A stretch of 54,585 nucleotides of DNA from Pseudotamlana agarivorans (GCF_001642835.1 NZ_LXEI01000021.1:1-54585); one strand, 5' to 3'. Positions 27,396 to 35,960 are shown, numbered from the stretch's first letter. Program-made: numbers and translations. The notes: generated by a model from the sequence alone, not told the origin.

Positions 27396-27427
27396 CAAAT
27401 TTAAGCCATTTAATTTTAAGTTCACAA
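27396..27427 (-). promoter_or_regulatory. Promoter of mntA-hepT
   Basis: On the minus strand TTG (27427-27425), 21 bases, TAAATTTG (27403-27396), a good Bacteroidetes match. The predicted start point (~27390) falls on the mntA ATG, suggesting a leaderless or nearly leaderless message. Confidence 0.5.
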
Positions 27428-27529
27428 TTTTTGTCAATATGAAAGTCATCGAAACAATATCAAATTAAACTTCCGTTAAGTTTAAGAACTCTTTATGAGA
27501 ACAATTCGTATAATTTCGACATTTACTTC

Positions 27530-27537
27530 TATCTTTG
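27530..27537 (+). promoter_or_regulatory. Probable -7 box of prmA promoter
   Basis: TATCTTTG matches TAnnTTTG, 19 bases before the prmA ATG. No good -33 TTTG is seen. A separate promoter is needed here, because the inserted TA pair separates prmA from tpiA. Confidence 0.4.
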
Positions 27538-27556
27538 TAGTCCGAAAAAAATAACT

Positions 27557-28393
27557 ATGTCGAATATCATTTATATCGGGTACGAATTTAAGGTAACCCC
27601 TTTACAACCAGGTGTTGAGATTTTAATTGCAGAATTGGGCTATGCTGGTTTTGAAAGTTTTGTAGAAACCGAGCAAGGGACTACAGCCTACATTCAAAAG
27701 GAAGAATGGCATGCCAATATTTTAGATGATATTCAGATTTTGAAATCCGATGAATTTGAAATTTCATACGAATTCAACGAAATAGAGCAAACCAATTGGA
27801 ATGCCGAATGGGAAAAGAATTTCAATCCTATTGTAGTTGATGATGTTTGTGCGGTACGAGCGCCTTTTCATGAGAAATTCGATACCGAATACGATATTGT
27901 TATCGAACCTAAAATGAGTTTCGGAACCGGACATCATGAAACGACCCACATGATGATTCAGCATATTTTAAAAAATGATTTTTCAGGTAAATCGGTTTTA
28001 GATATGGGCTGCGGAACTGGAGTTTTGGCAATTCTCGCCGAGATGAAAGGGGCTCAACCTATTGATGCTGTCGATTATGACAACTGGTGTTATTTGAATA
28101 GTTTGGAGAATGTAGAGCGTAATAATTGCGAACATATCACCGTTATTGAAGGAGATGCTTCCGTGCTTGAGGGAAAAAATTACGACGTTATTATTGCCAA
28201 CATCAACCGAAATATCTTATTACAAGACATGAAAACCTATGTGTCTTGCCTAAATGTTAACGGTACCTTGTTTTTAAGCGGTTTCTATAATGATGATATT
28301 CCGGTTATTCAAGAAGCTTGTGAAGCCCTTCAGTTAAAATTTCAAGAGAAATTAGAGAGAAACAATTGGGTCGCTTTAAAATTTATAAATTAG
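27557..28393 (+). CDS. prmA: Ribosomal protein L11 methyltransferase
   Basis: 278 aa. 'MSFGTGHHETT' and 'VLDMGCGTGVLAILA' (SAM-binding motif I) followed by 'DVIIANINRNILL' (motif IV) are diagnostic of PrmA, which trimethylates L11. The N-terminal ~100 residues correspond to the L11-binding domain. It is cotranscribed with clpS 13 bases downstream. Confidence 0.95.
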   Translation: MSNIIYIGYEFKVTPLQPGVEILIAELGYAGFESFVETEQGTTAYIQKEEWHANILDDIQILKSDEFEISYEFNEIEQTNWNAEWEKNFNPIVVDDVCAVRAPFHEKFDTEYDIVIEPKMSFGTGHHETTHMMIQHILKNDFSGKSVLDMGCGTGVLAILAEMKGAQPIDAVDYDNWCYLNSLENVERNNCEHITVIEGDASVLEGKNYDVIIANINRNILLQDMKTYVSCLNVNGTLFLSGFYNDDIPVIQEACEALQLKFQEKLERNNWVALKFIN

Positions 28394-28406
28394 TAATAAA
28401 AAAAAG

Positions 28407-28682
28407 ATGAGTATTAAAGAAAAAACATCCGAAGAGGTACTGCTCGAGGAAGCGGTTTCAACTCAAAATGAAATAGTAGTGTATAATGATGATGTAAATA
28501 CCTTCGATCATGTTATAGAAACGCTAATCTACGCCTGTGATCATACGGCAGAGCAAGCAGAACAATGTTCCTTAATAGTGCATTATAACGGAAAATGTAC
28601 CGTAAAAACAGGTGATTACGACGATTTAAAACCTCGCTGTACCATGCTTTTAGAAGCTGGTTTAAGTGCTGAAATCGTGTAG
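28407..28682 (+). CDS. clpS: ATP-dependent Clp protease adaptor ClpS
   Basis: 91 aa. 'VVYNDDVNTFDHVIETLI' is the N-end-rule-binding ClpS core and 'AEQCSLIVHYNGKCTVKTG' completes the fold. It delivers N-degron substrates to ClpAP-type proteases. The gene follows prmA and ends at a strong bidirectional terminator. Confidence 0.95.
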   Translation: MSIKEKTSEEVLLEEAVSTQNEIVVYNDDVNTFDHVIETLIYACDHTAEQAEQCSLIVHYNGKCTVKTGDYDDLKPRCTMLLEAGLSAEIV

Positions 28683-28742
28683 TTTTCAGTAACACGAATT
28701 AAAATTTATTCAGTAGGATATCTCTGAGAAATAGAATGAAAT

Positions 28743-28784
28743 AAAAAAGCCAAGATTTGACAACGGTTAAATCTTGGCTTTTTT
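28743..28784. terminator. Bidirectional terminator between clpS and the MBL-rhodanese gene
   Basis: A 16-bp perfect stem (28743-28758 with 28769-28784; core AAGCCAAGATTT) with a 10-base loop is flanked by A-run and T-run, so it can end transcripts from both converging units. Confidence 0.88.
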
Positions 28785-28809
28785 TATTTAAAGTATCGTG
28801 TTATTCACA

Positions 28810-30222
28810 TTATAAAGTTGACGGACAAACAAAATTAGTTGTTGGTAAATCGGAGTTTTTGATGGCTCCAAAACCACCAGCAATATCAATTAATTTGTTA
28901 AAACCTCTAGCTTTTAAAATAGATGCTGCGATTACCGAGCGGTAACCACCGGCACAATGCACGTAGTATTCTTGGTTTTTATCAATAGCCGACATATTAT
29001 CATTAATATAATCTAAAGGAAAATGTTTAATATTATTACCTTCTAAGTGTTGCGATTTATATTCACCATCTTTACGAACATCTAAAACCTGAATAGAGTC
29101 ACTTTTAAATCGACTCGAAAATTCATCCACGTTTATTGATGTGATCGATTCAACATCTTTTCCTGCTTGTTTCCAAGCTTCAATGCCGCCTTCTAAATAC
29201 CCTAAAGTATGGTCGTAACCAACGCGCGATAAACGCGTCACGGTTTCTTCTTCTTTACCTTCTGGGGTAATTAATAAAATAGGTTGCTTTAAATCGGTTA
29301 TCAAAGCGCCAACCCAAGGGGCAAATCCGCCATGAATACCAATAAATATAGAATTCGGAATGTGTGCCTTTACAAATTCAGTTTCATGCCTTACATCTAA
29401 AACCAAAGCGCCTTCTTCGTTTGCTAAATGTTCAAATGCTTCTGGTGTTAAAGGGGTGTTTCCTCTTTCTAAAACCGTTTCAAATTCATGGTATCCCGAT
29501 TTATTCATCATGGCATTTTTTGCAAAATACTGTGGTGGCGGAGCAATCCCGTCTAACACTTCTTTTACAAATTCAGCTTTAGTCATATCGGCTCTTAAGG
29601 CATAGTTTGTCTTTTTTTGTTCGCCTAAAACACCTACGGTTTCTTTACTTAGATTTTTTCCACATGCCGAACCAGCGCCATGAGCAGGGTAAACAATGGT
29701 GTCATCTGGTAATGTCATAATTTTGTTTCTTAAAGAATCAAAAAGCATCCCAGCTAAATCTTCTTTAGTTAAATCCGATTTAATCGCTAAATCAGGTCGG
29801 CCTACATCACCCAAAAATAAGGTGTCTCCCGAGAAAATAGCGTGTTCTTTACCGTTTTCATCTAATAGTAAAAAGGTTGAAGACTCTAAGGTGTGTCCCG
29901 GGGTGTGTAGTACTTTTATGGAAATATTTCCAAGCTTAAAAACTTCATTGTCTTTTGCTGCATAGATGTCGTAATCGGTTTTAGCACCAGGACCAAAAAC
30001 GATGGTTGCGCCTGTTTTTTTAGCCAAATCGATATGTCCGGATACAAAATCGGCGTGAAAATGCGTTTCAAAAATATACTTAATGGTGGCATTTTCGGCT
30101 TCAGCTTTATCCACATACTGCTGGGTTTCACGTAGCGGATCGATTATGGCTACTTCACCTTCAGATTCGATATAATACGCGCCTTGCGCTAAACAACCGG
30201 TATATATTTGTTCAATTTTCAT
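28810..30222 (-). CDS. MBL-fold/double rhodanese protein (CstB-like persulfide dioxygenase)
   Basis: 470 aa. Residues ~1-240: metallo-beta-lactamase fold of the ETHE1/persulfide dioxygenase type with T-H54-F-H56-A-D58, 'HTPGHTLES', 'SGDTLFLGDVGRPDLA' and 'YPAHGAGS'. Residues ~265-355: a rhodanese domain without active-site Cys (ILLITPEG). Residues ~370-465: a second rhodanese with Cys in 'VHCAGGYRS' (about 422). This order matches CstB of staphylococci, which oxidises persulfide sulfur to thiosulfate. It is the last gene of the sulfur operon. Confidence 0.9.
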   Translation of the reverse strand: MKIEQIYTGCLAQGAYYIESEGEVAIIDPLRETQQYVDKAEAENATIKYIFETHFHADFVSGHIDLAKKTGATIVFGPGAKTDYDIYAAKDNEVFKLGNISIKVLHTPGHTLESSTFLLLDENGKEHAIFSGDTLFLGDVGRPDLAIKSDLTKEDLAGMLFDSLRNKIMTLPDDTIVYPAHGAGSACGKNLSKETVGVLGEQKKTNYALRADMTKAEFVKEVLDGIAPPPQYFAKNAMMNKSGYHEFETVLERGNTPLTPEAFEHLANEEGALVLDVRHETEFVKAHIPNSIFIGIHGGFAPWVGALITDLKQPILLITPEGKEEETVTRLSRVGYDHTLGYLEGGIEAWKQAGKDVESITSINVDEFSSRFKSDSIQVLDVRKDGEYKSQHLEGNNIKHFPLDYINDNMSAIDKNQEYYVHCAGGYRSVIAASILKARGFNKLIDIAGGFGAIKNSDLPTTNFVCPSTL

Positions 30223-30311
30223 AATCTTATATTTTTTTATTTCCTTGAAAAAGGAAACCTTATTGTTTTATTTATTCAAAAGTATAAACCCCTTGACGAT
30301 TACTTTGTAAC

Positions 30312-31118
30312 TTATATAACATGAAGTTCCAATAGTTCTCTATATATAATAAATGTTGCCATAATCAATACAAAAACACCAAAGCTTTGTTTTAACTTTT
30401 TAGCGCTTACGTATTTTGAAAAAGCTCCACCTACTAAAATACCTAACACAGAAATGGCTGTAAAGGTTAAAAGGAAAACCCATTCAATGTCTAATGTTTG
30501 AATATCTCCTAAAAAACCTATTAATGAATTAATCGTTACAATAATTAATGAGGTGCCTACGGCTTTTTTCATAGGAATATTGGCCCAAAGTACTAAAGCG
30601 GGAACGTATAAAAATCCGCCACCAGCACCAATTAAGCCTGTAATCACGCCTATAGTGATGCCCTGAATAAAGGTTTTGTAATAGGCTTGCTTTCCTGTTG
30701 TAGGTGTTACATTCTTCTTCTTTTTTATCATGGAAATTGCGGCAAAAAGCATGATGAAAGCGAAAAAGACCATGATGGTTATGTCTTTAGTAAGCTGCAA
30801 ACTACCAACGGTTAAAAGGATGTCTGGAATGCTAGGAACTAAAAAGCGTCTAGAGAGATAAACCGCCATAAATGATGGAAATGAAAAGGCTAAACCTATT
30901 TCAAAATCTACCAATCCTTTTTTGTATTTATGATAGGTACCAACTAACGATGAAATTCCAACAACAAAAAGCGAATAGGCCGTAGCCACAACCGGGTTAT
31001 ACCCAAGAAGGTAAACAAGTAATGGTACCGTAAGTATGGAACCTCCACCACCAATTAAACCCAAAACAAGACCTACAATTAGAGCGCCAAAATAACCTAT
31101 AATGTGGATGCTGTCCAT
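30312..31118 (-). CDS. TauE/SafE-family sulfite/organosulfur exporter
   Basis: 268 aa integral membrane protein with about eight helices in two homologous halves: 'GALIVGLVLGLIGGGGSILTVPLLV' and 'ITIGVITGLIGAGGGFLYVPALV', the G-rich TauE/SafE (DUF81) signature. It probably moves sulfite or a related sulfur anion out of the cell. It starts 2 bases after the DUF6691 gene. Confidence 0.92.
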   Translation of the reverse strand: MDSIHIIGYFGALIVGLVLGLIGGGGSILTVPLLVYLLGYNPVVATAYSLFVVGISSLVGTYHKYKKGLVDFEIGLAFSFPSFMAVYLSRRFLVPSIPDILLTVGSLQLTKDITIMVFFAFIMLFAAISMIKKKKNVTPTTGKQAYYKTFIQGITIGVITGLIGAGGGFLYVPALVLWANIPMKKAVGTSLIIVTINSLIGFLGDIQTLDIEWVFLLTFTAISVLGILVGGAFSKYVSAKKLKQSFGVFVLIMATFIIYRELLELHVI

Positions 31119-31120
31119 AT

Positions 31121-31534
31121 TTAATGCGGCAGTTTATTTTTTAATAAACCATAGATGAATGTCCCTAAAAGAGCGGCTGCAATAACAATAAGCATACTCC
31201 AAACCCCCGTACCTAAAAGAATGTACATCGGACCAGGACAAGCACCTATAAGGGCCCAGCCAAGTCCGAAAATAGTACCGCCGATGATGTATCGGGCAAA
31301 ACCATTTTCCTTTTTTGGAACATATAAGTCGGCCCCTTGCATGGTTTTAATATGGCCACGTTTTGATATTTGTAAAAACAATACACCAACAGCAATAGCT
31401 GTTCCTATAATGCCATACATGTGAAAGGATTGAAAACGGAACATTTCGTAAATGCGGTACCAAGAAACTGCTTCCGATTTAACTAAAACAATACCAAAGA
31501 AGATACCTACGAGTAAGAATTTTATAAATTTCAT
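31121..31534 (-). CDS. YeeE/YedE half-transporter (DUF6691/PmpB-like)
   Basis: 137 aa with four helices. 'LGWALIGACPGPMYILLGTG' carries the Cys-containing motif of the YeeE/YedE family, whose full-length member TsuA imports thiosulfate through cysteine relays. The short form usually pairs with a second short protein, here encoded by the gene upstream. Confidence 0.88.
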   Translation of the reverse strand: MKFIKFLLVGIFFGIVLVKSEAVSWYRIYEMFRFQSFHMYGIIGTAIAVGVLFLQISKRGHIKTMQGADLYVPKKENGFARYIIGGTIFGLGWALIGACPGPMYILLGTGVWSMLIVIAAALLGTFIYGLLKNKLPH

Positions 31535-31549
31535 GTGTTTCGTTTAATT

Positions 31550-32107
31550 TTAAAATAAGAGTGGTAAAATGAGATTAGCCATAATAAGGCCACCGATAAA
31601 GAAACCAATCACAGCAATTAGTGAAGGCTTTTGTAAGCTACTTAAGCCTGTAATAGCATGGCCAGAAGTACAACCACCGGCATAGCGTGTTCCAAAACCT
31701 ACTAAAAGGCCACCAACAATTAAAAGAATAATGTTTTTTGGAGTAGCCAGAGCCTCTAAACTAAATATTTCATTAGGTACTAATGTGTTTCCAGGAGTTT
31801 CAAAACCCATATGTTGAAGTTCTACAACTGTAGTGGGATTTAATGCTGTTCCGCTATCATTAGATAAATAAGTAACGGCGATGTAGCCACCAATTATGGC
31901 ACCAAGTACAACCGTGAGGTTCCACAGTTGGTCTTTCCATTTAAAATTGAAAAAATCTGAGAATTTACCTGCTCCACCAATGGCACACATGGTTCTTAAG
32001 TTCGAAGACATACCAAATGTTTTACCGAAGTAGAGTAGTAGCGCCATAACGATGGCGATAAGTGGGCCAGAAATATACCAAGGCCACGGGTTTAAAATAT
32101 GTTCCAT
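31550..32107 (-). CDS. YeeE/YedE half-transporter (PmpA-like)
   Basis: 185 aa with about five helices. 'FGTRYAGGCTSGHAITGLSS' holds the conserved GGC-T-SGH thiosulfate-relay motif. With the 137-aa partner it forms the two halves equivalent to a full YeeE/YedE transporter of sulfur-containing ions. First structural gene of the operon, with a candidate Crp-type site and -7 box directly upstream. Confidence 0.88.
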   Translation of the reverse strand: MEHILNPWPWYISGPLIAIVMALLLYFGKTFGMSSNLRTMCAIGGAGKFSDFFNFKWKDQLWNLTVVLGAIIGGYIAVTYLSNDSGTALNPTTVVELQHMGFETPGNTLVPNEIFSLEALATPKNIILLIVGGLLVGFGTRYAGGCTSGHAITGLSSLQKPSLIAVIGFFIGGLIMANLILPLLF

Positions 32108-32123
32108 GCTATTAATTTTACCA

Positions 32124-32168
32124 CAAAAGTATGGTGCAGATCATACAAACTTTGTGATAAATGTTACC
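32124..32168 (-). promoter_or_regulatory. Activator-type promoter of the sulfur operon
   Basis: On the minus strand -7 box TACTTTTG (32131-32124) gives a start near 32118. No -33 TTTG lies at normal spacing. Instead a Crp-like half-palindrome TGTGA-N6-TTACC (32153-32168, plus-strand reading) is centred about 42 bases upstream of the start, the class II activator position. Confidence 0.45.
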
Positions 32169-32195
32169 TAAGCAGGGACGGGGGCCTATGAAAAA

Positions 32196-32825
32196 TTATA
32201 GGATTTCAATTTTGTTTCGGCTTAGTACAATTTTGTTTTCGTTTTCTAATTGTTTTAAAAGCCTCGAAACCACCACACGCGAGGTGTGTAAATCTTCTGC
32301 GATATCTTGATGTTTAATAATGATATTTTTCGATTCATGGAGCACGGTTTTATTAACGAGATATTTATATAAACGCTCGTCCATTTTCATAAAGGCTAGA
32401 TTGTCAATAGCTTCTAACATTTCATCAAAACGATTTTGATAACTTTCTAAAATAAAGTTGCGCCAGCTTTCATTATTCTGAAACCACTTTTGCATGTATG
32501 AAACAGGAATCATGATAAGGCTAGAGTCGCTTTCGGCAACGGCGCGTATTTTACTTTTTGCGGTGCCAATACAGCAGGTTAACGACATGGTGCAAGTTTC
32601 CCCAGCTTCTAAGAAATAAATAAGTAATTCGTTGCCATCTTGATCTTCTCTCAAAATTTTAATATTTCCACTTAATAAAAGAGGGATAAATTTGAGCGTT
32701 TGATTTACATCAATGATAATTTCATCCTTTTTAAAAGTTTTATTTATACCTATCTCAAAAATTTCGTCAATAAGTGCTTGGTCTAAGATATTATGGTATA
32801 GTTTTCTTAAAAGATTCTCTTTCAT
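32196..32825 (-). CDS. Crp/Fnr-family regulator of the sulfur operon
   Basis: 209 aa from the ATG at 32825. A longer GTG start at 32858 would add 11 residues, but that stretch overlaps the operator palindrome and is not preferred. Residues ~1-120 are a cyclic-nucleotide-binding-like beta-roll with two cysteines in 'CTMSLTCCIG'; residues ~140-205 are a winged helix with recognition helix 'TSRVVVSRLLKQLE'. The Cys cluster suggests persulfide or redox sensing, an inference. It stands 88 bases upstream of the YeeE genes on the same strand. Confidence 0.85.
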   Translation of the reverse strand: MKENLLRKLYHNILDQALIDEIFEIGINKTFKKDEIIIDVNQTLKFIPLLLSGNIKILREDQDGNELLIYFLEAGETCTMSLTCCIGTAKSKIRAVAESDSSLIMIPVSYMQKWFQNNESWRNFILESYQNRFDEMLEAIDNLAFMKMDERLYKYLVNKTVLHESKNIIIKHQDIAEDLHTSRVVVSRLLKQLENENKIVLSRNKIEIL

Positions 32826-32844
32826 GAGGTTATATTTGTTTTTG

Positions 32845-32859
32845 TGTGATTTAGTCACA
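32845..32859. promoter_or_regulatory. TGTGA-N5-TCACA operator
   Basis: Perfect Crp-type palindrome TGTGATTTAGTCACA lying from about +13 to +27 of the regulator's predicted transcript. That position fits autorepression. Confidence 0.55.
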
Positions 32860-32877
32860 TCTAAATCAATTAAATTA

Positions 32878-32911
32878 CAAAATTAAATGGATGCTCAGAT
32901 ATTTTTTCAAA
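32878..32911 (-). promoter_or_regulatory. Promoter of the Crp-type regulator
   Basis: Minus strand: TTTG (32911-32908), 22 bases, TAATTTTG (32885-32878), a full Bacteroidetes sigma-A promoter; predicted start ~32872. Confidence 0.6.
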
Positions 32912-32939
32912 AGTAATGATTAGAAAATTGATAAAAATG

Positions 32940-32972
32940 TTTGCATATGTTTTAAATAAAAATGTATATTTG
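32940..32972 (+). promoter_or_regulatory. Promoter of tRNA-Arg
   Basis: TTTG (32940-32943), 21 bases, TATATTTG (32965-32972): both boxes match the Bacteroidetes consensus, 15 bases before the tRNA. Confidence 0.75.
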
Positions 32973-32986
32973 CACCCACAAAATAA

Positions 32987-33060
32987 GGCCGCGTGGCGCA
33001 ACTGAATAGCGCACTTGATTACGGCTCAAGAGGTTCCAGGTTTGAATCCTGGCGCGGTCA
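32987..33060 (+). tRNA. tRNA-Arg (anticodon ACG)
   Basis: A 74-nt cloverleaf folds fully: acceptor GGCCGCG with CGCGGTC (one G-U) and discriminator A; D stem GCGC/GCGC; anticodon stem CTTGA/TCAAG with loop TTACGGC giving ACG; T stem CCAGG/CCTGG with loop TTTGAAT. CCA is not encoded. Its 3' end is followed 216 bases later by an integrase, so it is a candidate integration site. Confidence 0.96.
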
Positions 33061-33084
33061 CTAATAGAAGTATTAGATAAGTAT

Positions 33085-33118
33085 AAATCCTTGCAAATCA
33101 TATGATTAGCAGGGATTT
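33085..33118 (+). terminator. Terminator downstream of tRNA-Arg
   Basis: A 15-bp stem (33085-33099 with 33104-33118) with one G-U and one mismatch, ATAT loop, then GTTGTTTTT. Confidence 0.65.
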
Positions 33119-33275
33119 GTTGTTTTTGGGAATTCATATAATTTGAACTAATTTGAATTAAAATGTTCGCTATTCGGTTAGCTGTTTTTGGCTATCGGTT
33201 AGTGTTAATCTTTTAAGTAGGAATTGAACTATAATTGATTTGGCCTTCGTCTTACGGAATGTTTAACTATTAAAG

Positions 33276-34562
33276 ATGACAATTATGAGTGCAAAATCCA
33301 CGTTTTCAATTTTGTTTTGGATTTACAACAAAGATGAGGTAAATAATCAAGGGATTGTTTATGCCAGAATTACCGTAGACGGTAAACGTTCTAATATTAG
33401 CCTGAAACGAAAGGTTGATATTTTAAGATGGGATAAAAAATTACAAAGACTAAATGGAACTACAGAAGAGGTAAAATCTTTTAACCAGTTTTTGAGCAGT
33501 ATTTATACCCAAATATTTCAAATTTATCAGGACTTAAGATTAAAAGGAGAATTAATTACTACAGAACTTATTAAAGCTCATTATTTAGGTGAAACTGATG
33601 AACAGAAAACACTTCGAGGTCTATTAAATTATCATAATGCCAAAATTGAGGTTACTCTGAGCAAGGGTACGATTAAAAATTTCCATGTAACGGAGAAATA
33701 TATTGGATATTATTTAAGAGATATTCATAAGACTTCAGATGTCTATTTGAAACAGTTAAATTATAGGTTCCTTATGGAATTTGAACAATATTTACATAAT
33801 TTCTGGCCTAAAGGACATCCTAAATCTATGTCTCATAACACCGTTATGAAACATATTCAAAGGTTTAGAAAGATTGCAACATTGGGATATCATATGGAAT
33901 GGATGAGTAAGGATCCATTTATTAGGTGGAAACCCAAATGGGAGAGACGTGAACGAGAATTTTTGTCCCCAGATGAATTGGCTAGACTAGAAAGTAAGAA
34001 GCTTTATTTAGAACGTTTGGATAGAGTTCGTGACTTATTTGTCTTTAGTTGCTACACAGGAATTAGTTATGTGGATGTTATGCAACTGAATTCAAAGAGT
34101 ATTGGTAAGGGTGTAGATAATGAGGATTGGATACTAATTAAAAGACAGAAAACAGATATCCCTGTTAAAGTGCCGTTGTTAGATAAGGCTCTTGAGATTA
34201 TTAAAAAGTACAGAGGACATCCAATAATACAGGTGTCTGGAACACTTCTCCCCGTCATCACAAATGAGAAGTTAAATTTGTATCTCAAGGAGGTCGCTGA
34301 GCTTTGTGAAATTGATAAAAATTTGACATTCCACATGGCAAGGCATACGTTTGCAACTACCGTGACTTTAAGTAATGGTGTTCCAATAGAGACTGTTTCG
34401 AAACTACTGGGGCATAACAAAATTTCAACAACACAGATTTATTCAAGAGTAGTGGAAACTAAAATTAGTCAAGATATGGATGAATTGAAGAATGTTTTGA
34501 ACATTAAGGCTAACCAAAAAGCTCATAAAAATAGTCGAGAATTCGGTATGCGAATAGTTTAA
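33276..34562 (+). CDS. Tyrosine recombinase/integrase (Bacteroidetes type)
   Basis: 428 aa. N-terminal arm-binding domain (~1-110), SAM-like core-binding domain (~115-215), catalytic domain from ~225. The catalytic set shows Lys in 'RQKTDIPVKVPL', 'HMARHTFA' (H-x-x-R), 'LGHNKISTTQIYSRV' (H and nucleophile Tyr). The first arginine is replaced: 'TGISYVDVMQL' has Ser, as in the IntDOT group of Bacteroides conjugative transposons. It probably integrated the downstream accessory DNA, with tRNA-Arg as one candidate target. Confidence 0.92.
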   Translation: MTIMSAKSTFSILFWIYNKDEVNNQGIVYARITVDGKRSNISLKRKVDILRWDKKLQRLNGTTEEVKSFNQFLSSIYTQIFQIYQDLRLKGELITTELIKAHYLGETDEQKTLRGLLNYHNAKIEVTLSKGTIKNFHVTEKYIGYYLRDIHKTSDVYLKQLNYRFLMEFEQYLHNFWPKGHPKSMSHNTVMKHIQRFRKIATLGYHMEWMSKDPFIRWKPKWERREREFLSPDELARLESKKLYLERLDRVRDLFVFSCYTGISYVDVMQLNSKSIGKGVDNEDWILIKRQKTDIPVKVPLLDKALEIIKKYRGHPIIQVSGTLLPVITNEKLNLYLKEVAELCEIDKNLTFHMARHTFATTVTLSNGVPIETVSKLLGHNKISTTQIYSRVVETKISQDMDELKNVLNIKANQKAHKNSREFGMRIV

Positions 34563-35228
34563 TAACATAAGAGAAATGAAATATTATTTCTGTTAGTCTT
34601 ATAAGCAGACGTTCATAGTTTCGAACCCTGTCATCTCGACAAAATTGAAATATTGAAAATCAAATAAATGTTAAATAAATTATTTTCAGTGTTTAGGTGT
34701 TTTTTTGTTTTGTTTGAATTCGTTTGAAATCGATTATGAGGGTGTCCTATTTTAATAGAAAATATAAATATGATATATTTTCCTATTTCAATCCATTATA
34801 GGTTTTAAAAAAGAATATTTGGTGGTCTAAACGGATTATTACCAATAAGAAAATTTCCCCAACTCACATAAGGTTGTAAAAGAATTTAAGGAAAACAGTT
34901 TGAATTAGGATTGAATTATTTGAAATTTTCGTATAAAAATCTCAGTAAGTCTTAAGGGTTTTATATTTGTTTCCAAAGTACGTTCCTCAGGAATATGTGT
35001 CTTTTATAATGGCAAAAGGAATATTTGAGAATAACTGCACTTATTTGAACAATGATAGCTTTAATAGCCATTATAATGTAAATTTGGGCAACAAGCTTTT
35101 AGGATGCATTGATGCATTATTGTTTAAAAGAGATACTGTCTATAGGTCTTGTTAACTATGGTTTAATAGGTTCTAAAATGTTTGCTGTTCAACAATTTCA
35201 TTATCTTTAAACAAGCAAACAATTCAGC
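34563..35228. other. Gene-poor stretch with a tRNA/tmRNA-like 3' fragment
   Basis: 666 bases without a convincing gene; the one ORF of 62 codons (34967-35155) has no family look. At 34620-34640 the words TTCGAACCCTGTCATCTCG resemble the T-loop, 3' T-stem and acceptor strand of a tRNA or tmRNA, but the 5' side (CATAG) does not pair, so it is only a 3' fragment. Such fragments mark attachment sites. Confidence 0.4.
35181..35209 (+). promoter_or_regulatory. Promoter of the SRAP gene, flanked by inverted repeats
   Basis: TTTG (35181-35184), 17 bases, TATCTTTA (35202-35209). The inverted arms TGTTTGC (35179-35185) and GCAAACA (35215-35221) bracket it, a possible operator for a damage-response repressor. 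Confidence 0.4.
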
Positions 35229-35960
35229 ATGTGTTTTCATACATCGACCATTACAAAAACAAAAAAGCTAGAACAGCATTTTAAAGTGAGATTAAGTAGC
35301 GAAGACATTCGCACCATTTTCGACAAACCACAATATCACTTAAACGGATTTTCACATCCTAACATGCTCGTAATTCCGCAGCAAAAGAGTGAAGTTTTAG
35401 CACCAGGAATTTGGGGCATTGTGCCAGATCATAAAACCCCCGAACACATTTTGTCCTACTACAAAGAAGCGGTGAAATATGGCGGCGGACTCAATGCGCG
35501 CTCTGAAAAGTTGTTTGATCATTTCATATACAAAAAAGCGATACACGAACAGCGGTGTATCATTCCTGTATCAGGTTTTTACGAACCGCACGAACATCAA
35601 AAAAAGAAATACCCGTTTTTTATTCAAAATAAAGAGCAGAAACCCTTGGCTCTAGCAGGTATTTATTCTGTAATAGGAAGTTATATTACGTTTTCTATTA
35701 TTACTAAAAACGCTTCGCCATTTTTCGCTAAAGTACATAATGTTAAAAAACGACAGCCTTTAATTTTAGATGCAGAGCATGCAAAATCTTGGCTAGCTCC
35801 AAATCTTACCACAACACAAATTACCGATATCACAAACTTCTTTTATCCAGAAAGTCATTTACAAACGCACACGGTTAGTAAAGATCTTTTTTCTCCAAAG
35901 ACGGATAGTAACATAGCGCGTATTTTAGATCCCGTAGAATATGATGGTGTAAAAATTTAA
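35229..35960 (+). CDS. SOS response-associated peptidase (SRAP/YedK/HMCES)
   Basis: 243 aa. The start gives Met-Cys2, the residue that (after Met removal) crosslinks to abasic sites in single-stranded DNA. 'NARSEKLFDHFIYKKAIHEQRCIIPVSGFYEPHEH' contains the conserved Asn and Glu, and 'FAKVHNVKKRQPLIL' the family's His segment (normally H-x-R-M-P). It shields abasic sites during replication. It is the first gene of a damage-tolerance cassette with DinB and DnaE. Confidence 0.93.
   Translation: MCFHTSTITKTKKLEQHFKVRLSSEDIRTIFDKPQYHLNGFSHPNMLVIPQQKSEVLAPGIWGIVPDHKTPEHILSYYKEAVKYGGGLNARSEKLFDHFIYKKAIHEQRCIIPVSGFYEPHEHQKKKYPFFIQNKEQKPLALAGIYSVIGSYITFSIITKNASPFFAKVHNVKKRQPLILDAEHAKSWLAPNLTTTQITDITNFFYPESHLQTHTVSKDLFSPKTDSNIARILDPVEYDGVKI

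Noticed and set aside
34967-35155. 62-codon plus-strand ORF between integrase and SRAP gene
   Set aside because: No family look, no tight neighbour, overlaps an AT-rich stretch; kept only as part of the gap description.
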